Origin: Prorocentrum cordatum
Lineage: Eukaryota > Sar > Dinophyceae > Prorocentrales > Prorocentraceae
NCBI GenBank assembly: GCA_963575745.1
Contig: CAUYUJ010005754.1
Location: forward strand, 1 to 58,792
DNA: 58,792 bases
Direction: 5' to 3'
Shown one piece after another: positions 9,309-19,294 of the stretch (the stretch's first letter is position 1; the number at the start of each line of letters is the position of its first letter). The translations under genes and the position numbers were made by a program. The notes beneath the pieces were generated by a model. It had not been told where the DNA came from, did not search any database, and saw only the letters and a list, made by a program, of their open reading frames with translations.

Positions 9309-11715
9309 ATGACAGGCTTGTCCGAGTGCCCTTTTTGTGGCTTGCCTGTGCCTGATGCTTTTCTGATGCTGCACCTTAGCCAAGCACACCCAGGATATCT
9401 TGAAAGATTTAGTGGCAGTGCTTCCTCTTCGTCTCCACCGTTGCCCATTTTGGGCGGGTCGCCAGTCCGAGCTAGGAGCTCTGTCCTTTTGAGTCCTGAT
9501 TCTAGATCAATGGCGTCCCCACTCGCAATAGCAGCGCCCCCGTCTTCTTCAGCTATCGTCCCTGCTCCAGTATCTCATTCCTCTGTTGGATTCCAAAGCT
9601 GTGTCGATATGGACTTGACGAATTTGTTGGTATGGATCAAAAACAGAAGCGAGGCTGGTCTCTTGTCTGATTTACTGACAGCTTCTATCGTCAGACCTCT
9701 CGGCCGGTGCAGCTGCAGTCAAACTCCCATTCTACGACCAGGATCGCGTCCCAGTCAATCCAAAAAAAACAAAGGACATGGTCCTATCGCGTGCACGCGG
9801 TGCCCCAAGTGTGAAGCGAGAGGCTCGGTCAACTACGATGGGACGCCCTTTGAGGGCCAGCGTGATAAGTTGGGACTTACAACGACTCTGAGCACCGTGG
9901 CACACTGGTTAGATGGATCAACTGTAACACGGACTGCCAGAGAATTGAAAGTTTGGGACGGGACAGTGCGTTCAGTTTGGGATTCCTGTAGAAGTATTGT
10001 GGCTTGGCATCAAAGAAGCTTGCCACGAGTCGCCAATGAAGATTGCATCATTGATATAACGTGGGGACCCCACAGGAGACGCATTCGATACGGAGTTCCT
10101 GCTAGACCATTAAAATACGAAAGCTATACGTTCCAGGTGGCCGTTGCTTACCGCATGGAAGTGGGAGTGCGCAGATTTCTGCCAGGATCTCTCAGAATCG
10201 AGCGAGTCCTGAGCAAGGACGCGACTTACGAAAAAAATGTAGCCCTTACCATGTTGGATCCGTCTTGTCGTCTGACAACAGACCAGGGGAGCGAATGGGC
10301 GCGGTTGCCCCAGGTATTCGCTTCGGCTGCTACAGTCAATCACTCAATCGAATGGGTTGCGCAGGATGGCGCGACGACTAACCTAGGCGAAGCCTACAAC
10401 GGCATCATCAAAAAAACTTGGCTCGGAACTGCATATATGGAAAGGTCGAGTCTCTGATGATAAACTGGAGACGCGCTGGCACGAGCTCGCTTGGCGCATA
10501 AACTCTGGATTCAACAAATCAAATGTTCCAGCTGGTTCAAAATTGATTGGGTTCCTCAATGTATTAACTCTATACCAATCGAGTACAGCAGGATCCAGTC
10601 CACCAGTCTGCTCCGAGGCAAGGCGCGCCGCAGAGATGCGTGCCATTACCGCTCCGTCAGGTGAGCACCGCGTTCGTAGGTTCCCGTCAAAACGACAAGA
10701 GACCTTGAAAGAGTGCTGGCGAACTTTACGGGGATGGCTTAAAAGTGGTAGCAACAAGTTAGAATTACCTGGTTTGTCCAAAGCTCAACGGTTTTACTGT
10801 CACCAGTGGTCCGAGTGCTTCCATGGTATTCTGCATAGTAGCTCCGGAAGCGAGGCGAACCGAGTCTTGGTTCTGAAAAGAGGGCAGCGCGTGCATCGCA
10901 AACAATTACGCGTGGAGCCGGAGAACCACCCAGACGATGCAGAACACGATGCAGAAGATCCGTCAGATGGAGAACCCAGTACGGACGCAACAGGAGAGAC
11001 CTCAGATTCCTATGAAGATTCTGATGACGCCCCACTCGTACCCCGAAAGCGGCCAGCAACACGAACCGAGGTTTCTGTGGAAGCTGTCTCGTCTGGGGAA
11101 GCTGCCGACGAGCTTGTCGAGTCCAGCGCTGGCGACTTAAATGAGGTGCTGGCGCAATATGGCAAACAGATTGACGAGAGCACACCCAGAGATGGTCATT
11201 GCTTATATCACGCACTGAGGAAATTGAATTTTGTAGGCAGCGAGGTTTCTATTTCGGAAATGCGGAGCAAGGCCGTGGCAGCAGCAGACGTAGAAATGCT
11301 CGCCGTGGCTGGTCTAAACATGGGCCGATCTTTGGACGAGCATACAGCAAAGCAGCTCACAGACGATTACGCGGACGATTGTATTCTAGGTGCTTTGGCT
11401 CGGGCATACGATAGATCGGTTACTGTCGTGAATCTTACGAGCATCCGCAGTTTCACACCCTTTTCAGTGGATATCGATGGTCCTGTTGAGAACGCTGTTT
11501 GGGTGGCTCACAATAATATCAATCATTATTACGGTACTCAGCCTGCAAAGCAGATTGGGAGTTTTTCTGGTTTTTCGGATTTCCTGCAAAGCAGCAGGGG
11601 TTCCAGAGAAGGCCAGCAGCAGCAAGACAAGCCGCCCCCTCCGAAGAAGAGCAGGACGGCGCCAAAACATATCATAATCACACAATCTGGGAGGAGAAAG
11701 GGAGGTGAGGGATGA
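9309..11715 (+). CDS. Merlin-like transposase fused to OTU protease, copy A (one frameshift)
   Basis: The frame encodes about 801 residues once a single +1 step at the A-run near 10408 is allowed (7 A here, 6 A in copy B). Residues ~7-30 hold a C2H2-like finger (CPFC, then H-x4-H). Around 160 comes a CTRCPKC zinc ribbon, then a helix-turn-helix-like segment (GSTVTRTARELKVW). The DDE-type core follows: first Asp in CIIDITW, second in TTDQGSEW, then VNHSIEWV and TNLGEAYNGIIKK, as in the IS1595/Merlin (ISXO2) family. After an acidic linker with PRKRP, residues ~620-760 form an OTU cysteine protease: DGHCLYHAL supplies Asp and Cys, and NHYYG the His. I infer that it mobilises the surrounding element and may cleave ubiquitin-like tags. 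The start is the first Met after the left array. The frameshift may be a sequencing error. Confidence 0.7.
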
Positions 11716-11724
11716 GATCGGGTC

Positions 11725-12038
11725 CTTTGCTCCGATTGCCGATTCGAGCGTTTCCGTGCTCAGGTTGCCGATTCGAGCGTTTCCGTGCTCAGATTGCCGA
11801 TTCGAGCGTTTCCGTGCTCAGATTGCCGATTCGATCGTTTCTGTGCTCAGATTGCCGATTCGAGCGTTTCCGTGCTCAGATTGCCGATTCGATCGTTTCC
11901 GTGGTTTCGTGCTCTTCAGATTTGTCTTTTTTTTCTTTTATTTCTTTTTTTTTTTTGTTTTTTTTGTTTTTTTTTTTTCTTGTTTTTTTATTAAAAGAAG
12001 CATCAATCTAGATTCGAGCGTTCGCGTGCTCGGGTTCC

Positions 12039-12069
<31 letters not shown>

Positions 12070-12420
12070 TTTTTTTTTCTTTTGTTCTTTTTTTTTTAAT
12101 TTTTTTTTTTCTTCTTTTTGATGCTCCTCGCGGATTCGAGCGTTCCGTGCGCGGTTAATTTTTATTCCGATTGACGATTCGATCGCTTCCGTGCTCAGAT
12201 TGATTTGGTGATAGACGATTTCGGAGCGTTCGTGCTTCAGATTGCGGCTTCGAGCGTTTCGTGGTTCAGAATTGACGATTCGAGAGTTTCCGTCGTGGCC
12301 TCAGATTGCGGATTCGAGAGTTTTTCTGTGCTTTTTTTTTTCTTTTTTCTTTTTCTTTTCAGATTGCGGATTCGAGCGTTTCATGTGCTCAGGATTGCCG
12401 ATTCGAGCGTTTCCATGCTC
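11725..12420 (+). repeat. 29-bp minisatellite, right array, copy A (partly T-corrupted)
   Basis: The unit CAGATTGCCGATTCGAGCGT plus TTCCGTGCT is 29 bp and shares its first half with the reverse complement of the left array. From about 11905 to 12360 the units break up with T runs (11927-11990, 12041-12116, 12329-12358) and many indels, whereas copy B has clean units at the same place. Confidence 0.9.
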
Positions 12421-12880
12421 AGATTGCTATTCTGGGCACGCCCGCTCGGGAGAGTGCAAAAACAGGCTCAGATTGCTATTCTGGGCGCGCCTGCTTGGGA
12501 GAGCGCCAAAACAGGCTCAGGTTGCCGTTCTGGGCGCGCCCGCTCGGGAGAGCGCCAAAACATGCTCAGATTGCTATTCTGGGCGCGCCTGCTTGGGAGA
12601 GCGCCAGAACAAGCTCAGATTGCTATTCTGGGCGCGCCTGCTCGGGAGATTGCCAAAGCAGGCTCAGATTGCTATTCTGGGCGCGGAGAGCGCCAAAACA
12701 GGCTCATATTGCTATTATGGGCGCGCCCGCTCGGGAGAGCGCCAAAACAGTCTCAGATTGCTATTCTGGGCGCGCCCGCTCGGGAGAGCGCCCAAACCAG
12801 GGCGCGCCTGCTCGGGAGAGCGCCAAAACAGGTTCAGATTGCTATTCTGGGCGCTCCTGCTTGGTGTGATTGGGCAGGTG
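12415..12880 (+). repeat. 49-bp minisatellite, inner right array, copy A (9 cores)
   Basis: The unit is CAGATTGCTATTCTGGGCGC followed by a GC-rich half containing CTCGGGAGAGCGCCAAAACA, 49 bp, repeated about nine times with one truncated and one extended unit. The CAGATTG(C/T)..TTCTGGGC core links it to both 29-bp arrays. Confidence 0.9.
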
Positions 12881-13159
12881 CTTTAAACCATGGCAAAATA
12901 TTTTATACATGTGACTCCTCTGTAGAGAAGTGCAGAGGTTTAAACGACCGCCATTTTCTGCAAAGCTTTTCCGCCCTTTCGCCCGCCACAGGACGCCGAC
13001 CAGGTTCTGGACCGCGAAGATTCGCGCCAAGGCTTGACCCCTCCGTGCCTCAAGCAGTGGCGAAGCGTCTTGGCTCGCCTATAGCCCTACCAAACCATGT
13101 TCAAATAACCTTTTGTGGCTTGCTGGAAATGTTCTTAGAACATTTCGGGCTGGGACTGT

Positions 13160-13174
13160 CCGTTTTGGCTCGAG
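13160..13174 (+). other. Possible spliced-leader relic, copy A
   Basis: CCGTTTTGGCTCGAG matches 13 of 15 bases of the 3' end of the dinoflagellate spliced leader (CCATTTTGGCTCAAG). It lies about 80 bp upstream of the transporter-like frame, as expected for a retroposed mRNA. The rest of the leader is not visible, so chance similarity is quite possible. The same site is in copy B at 22857-22871. Confidence 0.2.
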
Positions 13175-13242
13175 GCTCCGAGGATCGCCCCAAGACGGCC
13201 CAATAGCCTTCAAAAGCGCCCGATGACGGAGTTTTAGTAGCC

Positions 13243-14772
13243 ATGTCGGCCGCGCGTTGCTGCTTGCTGCTCGCCGTGGCAGGCAGCTCTGCCGTCATGG
13301 CAAGGGCTCCCTCGAGGGCGCGAAGTTATTCGCGCTTCGCGGTCCTCGTTCCTTCTCCCCCTCCTCCTCGTCCTCCTATTCTCCCTTTGGGAGGGCGGCG
13401 CGAGAGCGCGAAGTTATTCGCGCTTCGCGCAGCGCGAAGCGCGAAGTTGGGAGCCCTAGGAAGGTGCACGTGAGCGTCGAGGTGCTGGAGAGCGAAGGAA
13501 TGCTTATTAGCAACACCGCGATCGAGGAGCCGGCCCGCATAGAAACTGCAGATCTGTTCACGCAGCTCGGGGTGTCCTGGTTGGCGCTGGTGCTCAGCGG
13601 CGGCGTCTTCGTCATCTTGCCCAGGTACCAGACACTGGCGCAGTTACTCCTTTTCTTCGGGGCCCAGAACTTCATGAACTTGTTGTACATCAAGGCGATC
13701 CTGTCCATCCACACGGTCTCCCAGGAGCTCAACATACGGGGCTTCCAGGCGCCCCTAGTGCTGACGGCCAGCAGCTCGCGGGCTTCCTCTTCCTCGCGCT
13801 GGCGATCCTTGTGTCCCAGCTGACGCCGTGGGCCTACAGGCCGCACACCATCGTCAGCAAGGACCAGGCCTTCGCGGTGATGGCCCTCGCAGTGTGCTTC
13901 ACCCTGAACATCGCCCTCAACAACTTCAGCCTCTCGCTCCTGGACATGTCCGTTGACGTTATTGTCTGCGCCACGAGCCCGCTGATGTCTCTTCTCCTGC
14001 AGCTGTGCTTTCCTGCGAAGGTAGGCATGGTGCTACTCGGCGTCATCTGCGCGGCGCTGGTGGTCATCTCCAAGAGCGCCCAGAAGAAGACGACGGCCCA
14101 GAACTAGGGCGGCGGCAGCGACACGCTGGGTCTCCCTGGAGCTCATCGTAGTGGTGATTCTTGGCAAGGGGTCAAGCTGAACGCTATCGACTTGCTTATT
14201 TACATGGCCATTCCAATCGTCGTGCTGCTGTTGTTGCCCATCTACTTGATCAAGCACCCCGTGTCTTATCCTGGGTACGAGATGGCCACGAATTTCAGCG
14301 TGTTCGTGGAGATCGCCCAGCTGAGCCTCGGCACCGTGGTGCCGGTGATGCTGTCCGGCATCTGGGCCCTCGGCTACAACCTCTTGCTGTACAACATTGT
14401 CAGGGACCTCTCCCCGTTCTTCGCGTCGTTTGCCGCAAACTTCAAAAGGTGGCGGCCATCGCCCTGGCCCTGCTCATGGGCATGGAGTCGCTGCAGGCCG
14501 GCCGCTGGAAGTGCCTGATGTGCGCGGGCGTGGCGGGGAACATTGCGGCCTGCACCGCGTGCAGCCTGTGGCCGCCGCAGCCGAAGAAGGAGCTCTCTGA
14601 AGAATGCAGCAGGGCTCTGCTGCAAAAAAGGCGGACGCCTGAGGCCCTCGCCACTCTCGCCGAGGAGCGCCGAGAAGGGCGCCGGGCGCCTTGGCGTCGA
14701 AGGAGTGCCGTCAGGCGCGCGCGCGCGCATGGCGTGCGTCGAGTGATCTCGCGCCCTGACGGCCGCGGCTAA
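13243..14772 (+). pseudogene. Sugar-phosphate/nucleotide-sugar transporter-like gene, broken, copy A
   Basis: Fragments in successive frames resemble the drug/metabolite transporter superfamily, triose-phosphate translocator branch, which exchanges phosphorylated sugars or nucleotide sugars across organelle or Golgi membranes. From 13500 the first fragment has hydrophobic helices and ends in QAPLVLTA. A one-base shift near 13770 moves into GFLFLALAILVSQLTPW and ALNNFSLSLLDMSVDVIVCA, close to the family's NN-x-SL motif. A TAG stop at 14105 follows, and about 40 expected residues are missing. The frame resumes with LNAIDLLIYMAIP, and a second shift near 14445 leads to KVAAIALALLMGM and a basic tail. 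Both duplication copies share the breaks, so decay (or unrecognised introns) predates the duplication. Confidence 0.5.
13417..13445. repeat. Perfect 29-nt palindrome, copy A
   Basis: TTCGCGCTTCGCGC and GCGCGAAGCGCGAA flank a single A, giving 14-bp arms. It belongs to a pair of AAGTTATTCGCGCTTCGCG direct repeats 88 bp apart (13318 and 13406). Copy B has it at 23114-23142. Confidence 0.75.
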
Positions 14773-15252
14773 TTTAGGCAGCCTGCGAATCGCTGAACCG
14801 CTGTGCGCACGGAGTCTTACCCCTTCTCTCCTCTTCCCGCTCCTCCTCCTGTTCCTCGCCGGGGAGCAGGTGGAGGATATCTCTTAGATCCGTCGGTGCC
14901 CATGTCTTTTAGAGGAGCAGGCAGTGCTCGAGGCCTGACGAGGACACTGCCTAGATTCGGTGGATCGCGCAAACCTCGTCCTCATGACGAGGCATGAGCT
15001 CCTCCGACTGCACCGAAACGAGATACTATCTGACGCTGTCGGCTGTGGTGGTCGTTTCCTAGTTTCATTGTTGGCGATCGAATGTTCAGAAAGCGAATTG
15101 GTCGGCGCCTCAGTATGTGTGCAGTTCGTGCCAAATTCGCCCTTTTGTTCTATCTTTTCACTCCAGTGGCAGCGCGGAGTTTCGCTACGCTTTGTGTGTG
15201 CACCCGTGGATTTTTTACCAGGCGAGTTTGCGCCAAGCGATGCGTTTCTACC

Positions 15253-15303
<51 letters not shown>

Positions 15304-15798
15304 ACAAACACTCCTCCTCATCTGCTGCCCCGAGCACGGGCAGGGTCGCCAGCGAGCAGCAGTGCGGCCAATTTCCGGCAAATGCTGGCGCACGGCGCCG
15401 AGTTTTGTTTTTTTTGTGCGGCCGCCCCGAGCATAGGCAAGGCCACCAGCTTTCCCCCGGACCGCCGTCTCCTCGGTGCCCCCATCAGCCCTTCTATCCT
15501 TCCCTCCGTCCTCTTCCCTCCTTTCCCTCCCTTAGGGGAGTGCACTGGCAAAGACAGCTGGCACGATGCGTTGCGAGATCTTTGCGCAGTGACCAGCCAG
15601 GGCAGCGGCATATTGGCAAGGCTTATCCAAGCAGCCAGGCTTGCTACCTTGGCGTACCTTCGTGCTCTCGTACTTCTGCAGGTTTATCCGTCAGCTGGCT
15701 CCTCAGCACTCTTCTTTGCCACTTACCCTTGGCTAGCTGCAGATTCATGTTGCTCGAGGCGTCGGTGCTGGCGCTCTGCGGACAGAAAACATTTCGGG
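14773..15798. other. Spacer with (TG)n(TA)n microsatellite, copy A
   Basis: No gene was recognised. A microsatellite at 15255-15305 runs from GTGTGTG into TATATA. Copy B differs there in length and also lacks about 22 bp (GGCAGCGCGGAGTTTC region) near 15170. Open frames through the segment have no known domain. Confidence 0.5.
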
Positions 15799-16165
15799 CT
15801 GGGACTGGCTTGTTTTGACACATCGGGCTTATGTTCTAAGACCATTGTTTTTGTTATTAGAACATGGTGGGGTTCTAAGAACATTTCGTGGTAGGACTAC
15901 AGGAATGCCGGGAAGGTCGGTTGGGACTGGCTTGTTTTAACACATCGGGCTTATGGTCTAAGACCACTGCTTTTGTTATTAGAACATGGTGGGGTGCTAG
16001 GAACATTTCGTGGTAGGACTACAGGAATGCCGGGAAGGTCGGTTGGGACTGGCTTGTTTCAACACATCGGGCTTATGTTCTAAGACCATTGCTTTTGTTA
16101 TTAGAGCATGGTGGGGTTCTAGGAGCATTTCGTGGTAGGACTACAGGAATGCCGGGAAGGTCGGT
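15799..16165 (+). repeat. 122-bp tandem triplicate, copy A
   Basis: Three units begin at 15799, 15921 and 16043, each opening with (C/T)TGGGACTGGCTTGTTT and containing TTATTAGA(A/G)CATGGTGGGG and GGTAGGACTACAGGAATGCC. A lone unit start, AACATTTCGGGCTGGGACTG, lies at 13138 next to a 21-nt palindrome (GAAATGTTCT-T-AGAACATTTC). Confidence 0.9.
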
Positions 16166-16277
16166 CCCTGCTCAAGTGTCGGCGTGGAACTGGCCGCGCG
16201 CGGCATCCGCGCGGCAGCCCGCGGGTGGCACCCCTCGGCCCGAGTTCTCCAGGGCTGGCTGCGCCCCTCACCTCCTC

Positions 16278-16470
16278 CCCAGACCCCCTCGAGTTATGAC
16301 AAAATCACGACGGGAGGTTTTTCATTATTTTTGGCCTCTGGGGGCCCTTACCGGCCCTCGGGACCGTCAAAAAACGACTCAGGACGAAAAACCGGTCCCG
16401 GCGAATAGGTCCGGACCTCTGGGGGTCGCGTCATGAAAAAATCATGACGTCGGGGGTCTGGGTCTACCTC
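16278..16470 (+). repeat. Dispersed repeat with ATGA hairpin, copy A
   Basis: The block matches 25962-26154 (copy B) and, more weakly, 6142-6525. It ends near a perfect hairpin at 16429-16449: CGTCATGA, AAAAA, TCATGACG. Confidence 0.65.
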
Positions 16471-16559
16471 TCCGGTCCAGCCTGCCGGCCTGCCTTTCCT
16501 GTCTTGCTTGCCAGTCTGCCTCCTAGCTCGCCGTCCTACGTGACCTCGCCGTCGCTGCG

Positions 16560-17043
16560 GGATTGCGAACTGCGACACCGTCGCAACTGTCGAGTGTTGC
16601 TGGGGGTGTACAGCGGAGTGACGTCATACGCGGATTCAGATTGGACCTCACCATGCTTGGGGGGCTGCACACTGCGAAACTGTCGCCACTTGCGAGGACC
16701 GCTGGGGGTCCAGCGGAGTGGGGTTCCAAGCGGACCTAAATTTGATTTCGCCATCCTTGAGGGGGGGGCTGCGATCTGCCAAACTATCGCTACTTTCGAG
16801 GGCTGCCTTCACGAATCTAAATCAGACCTCGCCATCCCTGGGGGGGGCGCTGCGAACCGCGAAACTGTCGCCCCTTTCAAATGCTGCTGGGGGTCCAGCG
16901 GAGTGGGGTCCCACGCGGACCGAAAGAAGACTTCGCCATTCCTGTGGGGGGCTGCGATCTGCCAAGCTGTCGCCACTTTCGAGGGCTGCTGGGGGGTCAA
17001 TCGGAGTGGGGTCCCGCGCGGACATAAATTGGACCTCGCGTTA
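16560..17043 (+). repeat. ~100-bp tandem repeat, copy A
   Basis: About five units of 80-107 bp each contain GGGGGGCTGCGA, a (G/C)CGAAACTGTCGCCACTT-like core, TGGGGGTCCAGCGGAGTGGG and (A/C)TCGCCATCC. Frames are open but drift between units, so no protein is inferred. Further copies lie at 26240-26727 and 31957-32436, with a single inverted unit at 6701-6771. Confidence 0.85.
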
Positions 17044-17049
17044 AGCTTC

Positions 17050-17370
17050 GAGGGTTAGGCTGTTAGGGGTAGGGTAAGGGTGTTCGGGCTAATGTGCGTT
17101 AGGGGTGGGGGTGAGGTCTTAGAGTTAAGGTTCGGGTCCTAGGGTTAGGGTGTTCGGGGTAGGGCAGCGTGTTAGGATACGGTTTAGGGTGTTCGGCTTA
17201 TGGGTGCAGGTCTGTGGTTCAGGTGTTAGTGTCAGGGTGTCAGGGATTAGGGCGTTGGGGTTATGGTTTGGGTTAGGGTGATAGGGTTTTAGGGTTAGGG
17301 TGTTGGTTTTGGATGGCAGGGTGGTGGGGTGTTAGGGTTAGGATGCTCGGGTTCGGGCATTAAAGTACAG
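17050..17370 (+). repeat. Degenerate telomere-like tract, copy A
   Basis: TTAGGGT, TTTAGGGT, GGGTTAGGGTG and GTTCGGG words alternate irregularly for about 300 bp. The exact array of a working telomere is absent, so this is interstitial or subtelomeric-type degenerate sequence. Confidence 0.75.
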
Positions 17371-17904
17371 GCTCGGATTCTTTGGGAAGGAGAATGGCCG
17401 CCAGCGTCACCGCCAGTGCCCCAGCGTGCCGAAGAGCCGACGCCGCAGGCTGCTTCGTGGCCCCGCTGGCCCCAGCGCCAGGAGCGAAGATCCGCTCCGC
17501 CCCTGGCTTCGCGATGAGTTTGCTTGGCGTTCTCCATGCAGTGCCCAGCTCGGCGGCACCTCCGCAGAGGCACCGCGCCTCCACACTCGCCAAGACGATG
17601 GGCTCGCCAGCTGCTCGGCATCGACGTAGCCCCCCTGCAGCACCACGCAGTTGAAGTCTGACAGGCCCTCACGAGCCTCGTTGCCGAAAGCCGGCTCAAC
17701 ACGCCGCCCACTGCAGGGCAGGCCCTGCAGGTGCGCGCGATCTGTCTTTCTGGTTCAAACAGGTTTACATAATTATTCCGTCGTTTAAACCTCTGCAACT
17801 CTTCAGAGAGAAACCAAAGTTATAAAGAATTTTATCATGGTTTAAACACATGGAGAGATTTGGTGAGGTTTAAAGAACCGCTCGTGTAGAGTACTGGGTG
17901 CGGG

Positions 17905-19161
17905 GACGGAAGCGCCCAGAACGGCAATCTGAGCACGGAAGCGCCCAGAACGGCAATCTGAGCACGGAAACGCCCAGAACGGCAATCTGAGCACGGAAAC
18001 GCCCAAAACGCAGCAACCTGAGCACAGAAACGCCCAGTACGGCAATACGAGCACGGAAGCGGCCAGTACGGCAATACGAGCACGGAAGCGGCCAGAACGG
18101 CAATCTGAGCACGGAAACGCCCAGAACGGCAATCTAAGCACGGAAACGCCCAAAACGGCAATCTGAACGCAGAAACGCCCAGAACAGCAATCTGAGCACG
18201 GAAACGCCCAGAACAGCAATCTGAGCACGGAAACGCCCAGAACAGCAATCTGAGCACGGAAACGCCCACAAGGCAAGCAATCTGAGCACGAAAACGCCCA
18301 CAAGGCAAGCAATCTGAGCACGGAACCGCCCACAAGGCAAGCAACCTGAGCACAGAAACGCCCAGTACGGCAATACGAGCACGGAAGCGCCCAGAACGGC
18401 AATCTGAGCACAGAAACGCCCAGAACGGCAATCTGAGCACGGAAACGCCAGGAAGGGCAATCTGAGCACGAAAACGCCCAGAACGACAATCTGAGCACGG
18501 AAACGCCAGGAAGGGCAATCTGAGCACGAAAACGCCCAGAACGGCAATCTGAGCACGAAAACGCACAGAAAGGCAATCGAAGCACAACAACGTGAGAACG
18601 GCAATCTGAGCACGAAAACGCCCAGAACGGCAATATAAACACCAGAATGCGCAGAACGGCAACCTGAGCACGAAAACGCCCAGAACGGCAATCTGAGCAC
18701 GGGAACGCCCAGAACGGCAATCTGAGCACGGAAACGCCCAGAACGGCAATCTGAGCACAAAAACGCGCAGAACGGCAATCTGAGCACGGAAACGCCCAGA
18801 TCGGCAATCTGTGCACGGAAACGCCCAAACGGCAATCTGAGCACGGCAACGCCCAGAACAGCAATCTGAGCACGGAAACGCCCAGAACGACAATCTGAGC
18901 ACGAAAGCGCCCAGAATGGCCGGAGCACGGAAAACGCCCAGAACGGCAATCTAAGCACGGAAACGCCCAGAACGGCAATCTGTGCACGGAAACGCCCAGA
19001 AGGGCAATCTGAGCCGAAAACGCCCAGAACGGCAATCTGAGCACGAAAACGCCCAGAACGGCAATCTGAACACGGAAACGCTCAGAATGGCAATCTGAGC
19101 ACGAAAACGCCCAGAACGGGAATTTGGGCACGAAAACGCCGAGAACTGCCATCTAAGCACG
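17905..19161 (-). repeat. 29-bp minisatellite, left array, copy B
   Basis: The same unit and almost the same unit-by-unit variants as 7917-9175, so the array was copied whole. Sporadic point differences are seen (for example AGATCGG in place of AGAACGG near 18798). Confidence 0.95.
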
Positions 19162-19294
19162 GGACTCTTCCAGGTGTGTTTCACTCTTCCAAGTGTGTCC
19201 GTGACTCTTCCGGATGTGTTCGCGTTGCACAATTGGCTCAGTTCAAGCGCAATTTTGGTGCAGTTGACTGAAAGGCTTCCCTCACACACTTCAG

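Larger units (their letters stand above)
7787..12972 (+). mobile_element. Merlin/IS1595-like transposon with OTU fusion, copy A
   Basis: The element has imperfect terminal inverted repeats of about 80 bp (left 7787-7870, right 12890-12972), both carrying GTCGTTTAAACCTCTGCA near the outer end. Inside them come minisatellite arrays in opposite orientation (left 7917-9175, right 11725-12880), and at the centre one transposase-OTU reading frame. Merlin elements usually make 8-9 bp target duplications; I could not find one, and the exact outer ends are uncertain. The left inverted repeat of this copy lacks about 16 bp (with CATGGTTTAAAC) that copy B keeps. Confidence 0.65.
7425..17394. repeat. Tandem segmental duplication, copy A (~9.97 kb)
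   Basis: Copy A matches copy B (17396-27071) nearly base for base from GGCCGCCAGCG at the left to GGGAAGGAGAAT at the right. The offset is 9971 bp at the left edge and 9697 bp after about 12400. Copy A is longer mainly because T-rich material interrupts its right-hand array at 11905-12360. At the junction near 17395 the end of copy A joins the start of copy B with about two bases of shared sequence (GG). Confidence 0.85.

Noticed and set aside
11705-12886. Repeat proteins on the plus strand over the right arrays (and 21654-22903)
   Set aside because: Same cause as the left array: 29-bp and 49-bp units read in several open frames.
12872-12980. Merlin target-site duplication
   Set aside because: No 8-9 bp match was found outside the inverted repeats at either copy, so none is claimed.
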